Of a stretch of 64,000 nt of DNA, positions 61,692-64,000 are shown piece by piece. The stretch covers positions 1-64,000 of the forward strand of contig JAGKWN010000007.1 of the NCBI GenBank assembly GCA_021151805.1, in the 5' to 3' direction. A program made the position numbers and the translations under genes. The stretch is from Cytophagaceae bacterium (GTDB lineage: Bacteria; Bacteroidota; Bacteroidia; Cytophagales; Cytophagaceae). The notes under the pieces are model-generated. The model made no database searches, was not told where the DNA came from, and worked only from the letters and a program-made list of their open reading frames with translations. Positions within the stretch are counted from its first letter, which is position 1; every line of letters starts with the position of its first letter.

Positions 61692-64000
61692 ATGAATAGT
61701 ATGAATAAAACGGAATGGTCGTTATTGTCAAGTATGTTGGAAACAGAGCCGGTGGAAATGATTCCATTGATCACACCGGAAGAAGAAGCAGAAATGGACA
61801 AAGAGGTATTCCCTTCCATTTTACCGATTTTACCTGTTCGCAACATTGTCCTTTTCCCTGGAGTAGTTTTACCGATTACCGTTGGCAGACAAAAGTCGAT
61901 CCGCTTAGTAAAGAAATATTACAAAGGCGATAGAACGATTGGTGTTGTTGCGCAAGAGAACCAAAAAGCCGAAGAACCTGGGTTTCAGGATATCTTTAAA
62001 GTAGGTACGGTAGCCAAAATTCTTAGAATGTTCGTATTGCCAGATGGTAATACTACGATTATTATTCAAGGTAAAAGACGTTTCACGATTGACGAGGAAG
62101 TGCAGAGTGAGCCGTTCCTGCAAGCTAAGGTGAGTATGTTGAAAGACATACATCCCAACATGAATAAAAAAGAAGTAAAAGCGCTTCTGCAGTCGGTTAA
62201 AGAATCCGCAACAAAAATTCTTAAAATGAATCCTGAGATTCCTCAGGATGCGCAGATAGCGATTAATAATATTGAAAGTGAAAACTTTCTGACGCATTTT
62301 CTTTCGTCAAATATTAACGCGGAACTAAAAGATAAACAGAAGTTGCTTGAGTTTGATGATGCCGTTGAGCGTGCTACCTGGTTACTGCAATTGATGGATA
62401 AAGATATCCAGATGCTGGAGATCAAGCGTGAGATTCATACCAAAGTACATACAGATATTGATCAGCAGCAACGTGATTATTTCCTGCGCCAGCAAATCAA
62501 AGTATTACAGGATGAGCTTGGTGATTTCAGCAGTGAGCAGGAATTTGAGCGTTTGAAAGAAAAAGCTCTCACCAAGAACTGGCCGGATAAAGTACGTCAG
62601 CATTTTGATAAGGAACTTTCCAAACTGCAGCGTATTAACCCAATGGCGCCTGATTATCCGGTAACATTCAACTACCTGGAATTGCTGGTTGATTTGCCTT
62701 GGGGAGAACATTCAACCGATAATTTCGACTTGGTTCATGCAAAAGAAATTCTGGATGAAGATCATTTTGGTCTTACCAAAGTGAAGCAACGTATTCTGGA
62801 ATATCTGGCAGTATTGAAACTGAAGAACAATATGAATGCGCCTATCCTTTGTTTATATGGTCCTCCGGGCGTTGGTAAAACATCTTTGGGAAGATCGGTT
62901 GCGAAAGCATTGGATCGTAAATACGTTCGTATGTCTTTGGGCGGCGTGCATGACGAGTCTGAAATACGTGGACACCGTAAAACCTATATCGGTGCTATGC
63001 CGGGCAAAATTATTCAGGGAATTAAACGCTCTGAAACTTCAAATCCGGTATTCATACTGGATGAGATTGATAAAGTGTCGAAAGATTTCAGAGGCGATCC
63101 TTCATCGGCGCTTCTGGAAGTATTGGATCCGGAACAGAATTCATCCTTTATGGATAATTTTCTGGAAGTCGAATACGATCTGTCAAAAGTATTGTTCATT
63201 GCAACTTCGAATTCTTTAGATACCATACAGCCGGCATTGCGCGATCGTATGGAGATCATAGAGATCAATGGTTATACATTGGAAGAGAAGATTCAGATCG
63301 CTAAAAAATACCTGATACCGAAACAGAAAGAAGAGCATGGTTTGAAGGTAAAAGATATTTCATTTACTGATGCAGCCATTGTTAAAATCATTGATGATTA
63401 TACCCGGGAATCAGGTGTACGTAATCTGGAACGCAAGATTGGCGCCGTTGTAAGAAACATTGCCGTTGCTATTGCCATGGGCACTGAGTATACGAAGAAA
63501 ATTCAACCGGCACAGGTGCGTGAAATCCTGGGTGCAGAAGATTTTGAAAAAGATACATATCAGCAGGATGAACTGGCAGGTATAGTAACCGGTCTTGCGT
63601 GGACTCCATATGGTGGCGAGATCCTTACTATTGAATCCATCATCAGCAAAGGGAAAGGTAAGCTTACACTCTCTGGGCAGCTGGGCGATGTTATGAAAGA
63701 ATCTGCGACTGCGGCGTTATCATTGCTGAAGGCAAATATAGATTCTATCGGTATTGATCACAGAGTCTTTGATCATTTTGATCTGCACGTACACGTGCCG
63801 GCAGGTGCTACACCAAAAGACGGACCTTCTGCAGGGATCGCTTTATATACATCACTGGCATCAACCTTTACGCAGCGCAAAATCAAGCCGGCATTAGCCA
63901 TGACCGGTGAAATCACACTGCGTGGTAAAGTATTGCCGGTTGGCGGGATTAAAGAAAAAATCCTTGCAGCAAAACGCGCGGGTATTAAAGAGATTATTCT
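61692..64000 (+). CDS. lon: ATP-dependent protease Lon, cut by the window end
   Basis: The open frame runs from 61692 to the last base: 769 whole codons and no stop. The N-terminal Lon substrate domain begins [14 protein letters not shown] (about 46-59). The AAA+ domain has Walker [12 protein letters not shown] (about 390-400) and Walker [10 protein letters not shown]. The protease domain has the serine in [11 protein letters not shown] and the Lys of [14 protein letters not shown] near the cut. About 50 C-terminal residues are likely missing. Lon degrades misfolded and short-lived regulatory proteins. The gene is divergent from the PorE-like gene. Confidence 0.97.
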   Translation, partial: MNSMNKTEWSLLSSMLETEPVEMIPLITPEEEAEMDKEVFPSILPILPVRNIVLFPGVVLPITVGRQKSIRLVKKYYKGDRTIGVVAQENQKAEEPGFQDIFKVGTVAKILRMFVLPDGNTTIIIQGKRRFTIDEEVQSEPFLQAKVSMLKDIHPNMNKKEVKALLQSVKESATKILKMNPEIPQDAQIAINNIESENFLTHFLSSNINAELKDKQKLLEFDDAVERATWLLQLMDKDIQMLEIKREIHTKVHTDIDQQQRDYFLRQQIKVLQDELGDFSSEQEFERLKEKALTKNWPDKVRQHFDKELSKLQRINPMAPDYPVTFNYLELLVDLPWGEHSTDNFDLVHAKEILDEDHFGLTKVKQRILEYLAVLKLKNNMNAPILCLYGPPGVGKTSLGRSVAKALDRKYVRMSLGGVHDESEIRGHRKTYIGAMPGKIIQGIKRSETSNPVFILDEIDKVSKDFRGDPSSALLEVLDPEQNSSFMDNFLEVEYDLSKVLFIATSNSLDTIQPALRDRMEIIEINGYTLEEKIQIAKKYLIPKQKEEHGLKVKDISFTDAAIVKIIDDYTRESGVRNLERKIGAVVRNIAVAIAMGTEYTKKIQPAQVREILGAEDFEKDTYQQDELAGIVTGLAWTPYGGEILTIESIISKGKGKLTLSGQLGDVMKESATAALSLLKANIDSIGIDHRVFDHFDLHVHVPAGATPKDGPSAGIALYTSLASTFTQRKIKPALAMTGEITLRGKVLPVGGIKEKILAAKRAGIKEII

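Overview
The window looks like chromosome of a Bacteroidota bacterium of the Cytophagales type. My best guess from memory is Cytophaga hutchinsonii or a close relative; no database was searched. The evidence is: promoters of the Bacteroidota form (TTTG, 19-21 bp, TAnnTTTG) at several genes, with few Shine-Dalgarno sites; a protein with a type IX secretion (T9SS) C-terminal sorting domain and a PorE-like TPR/PD40/OmpA protein; the bamD-rpoZ-coaBC-DUF4835-recN gene order; a bacterial GH3 protein; and many LysM, TPR and LRR envelope proteins. Sixty-two genes are annotated, 61 apparently intact within the window (the last, lon, is cut by its end) and one with an apparent frameshift. I see no rRNA, tRNA, CRISPR array, insertion sequence or prophage.

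Layout. 1-7.6 kb: a 12-copy heptamer repeat, a KefF/KefB-type potassium efflux pair, a lipoprotein, then a minus-strand block with a MurNAc-6-P etherase (murQ) and sugar kinase pair, a cytochrome b5-like protein and an arginase-fold protein lacking two metal ligands. 7.7-15 kb: a radical SAM protein, fbaA, queA, a methyltransferase, a PEBP protein, a lipoprotein with a frameshifted signal peptide, and recA, whose promoter lies in a perfect AT-rich palindrome. 15-24.9 kb: DUF3108 and TlpA-like envelope proteins, a PhoB/PhoR-type pair with an RluA pseudouridine synthase, the rplM-rpsI-rpsB-tsf translation cluster, an LRR protein and pepP. 25-32.2 kb: subtilase, M16 peptidase, O-methyltransferase, SLT-LysM hydrolase, and a PAS histidine kinase with a receiver protein. 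32.3-38.7 kb: a FecR-like/CHASE2 pair, an aromatic amino acid hydroxylase with an altered iron ligand, a thioesterase, a TM2 protein, a methyltransferase, a T9SS cargo protein and mdh. 38.8-51 kb: tilS, an OstA-like protein, the bamD-rpoZ-coaBC-DUF4835-Sm-like-recN run, fabI, a second queA paralogue and dnaA behind an AT-rich region with a perfect DnaA box. 51-64 kb: a lipocalin-like protein, HtrA protease, a GT2, GH3, dxr-rseP-LysM, the PorE-like protein and a lon gene cut by the window end.

Most genes are housekeeping and cell-envelope functions. The signals most worth a second look are non-coding or residue-level: heptanucleotide-period repeats at 1-84 and 5604-5760; long perfect palindromes acting as bidirectional terminators, several sharing a CCCGATA/TATCGGG-like core; the recA promoter palindrome; a frameshifted lipoprotein signal peptide; metal-ligand substitutions in an arginase-fold protein and a phenylalanine-hydroxylase homologue; and a small Sm-like protein upstream of recN. 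I did not find a clear new multi-gene defence or mobile system here.
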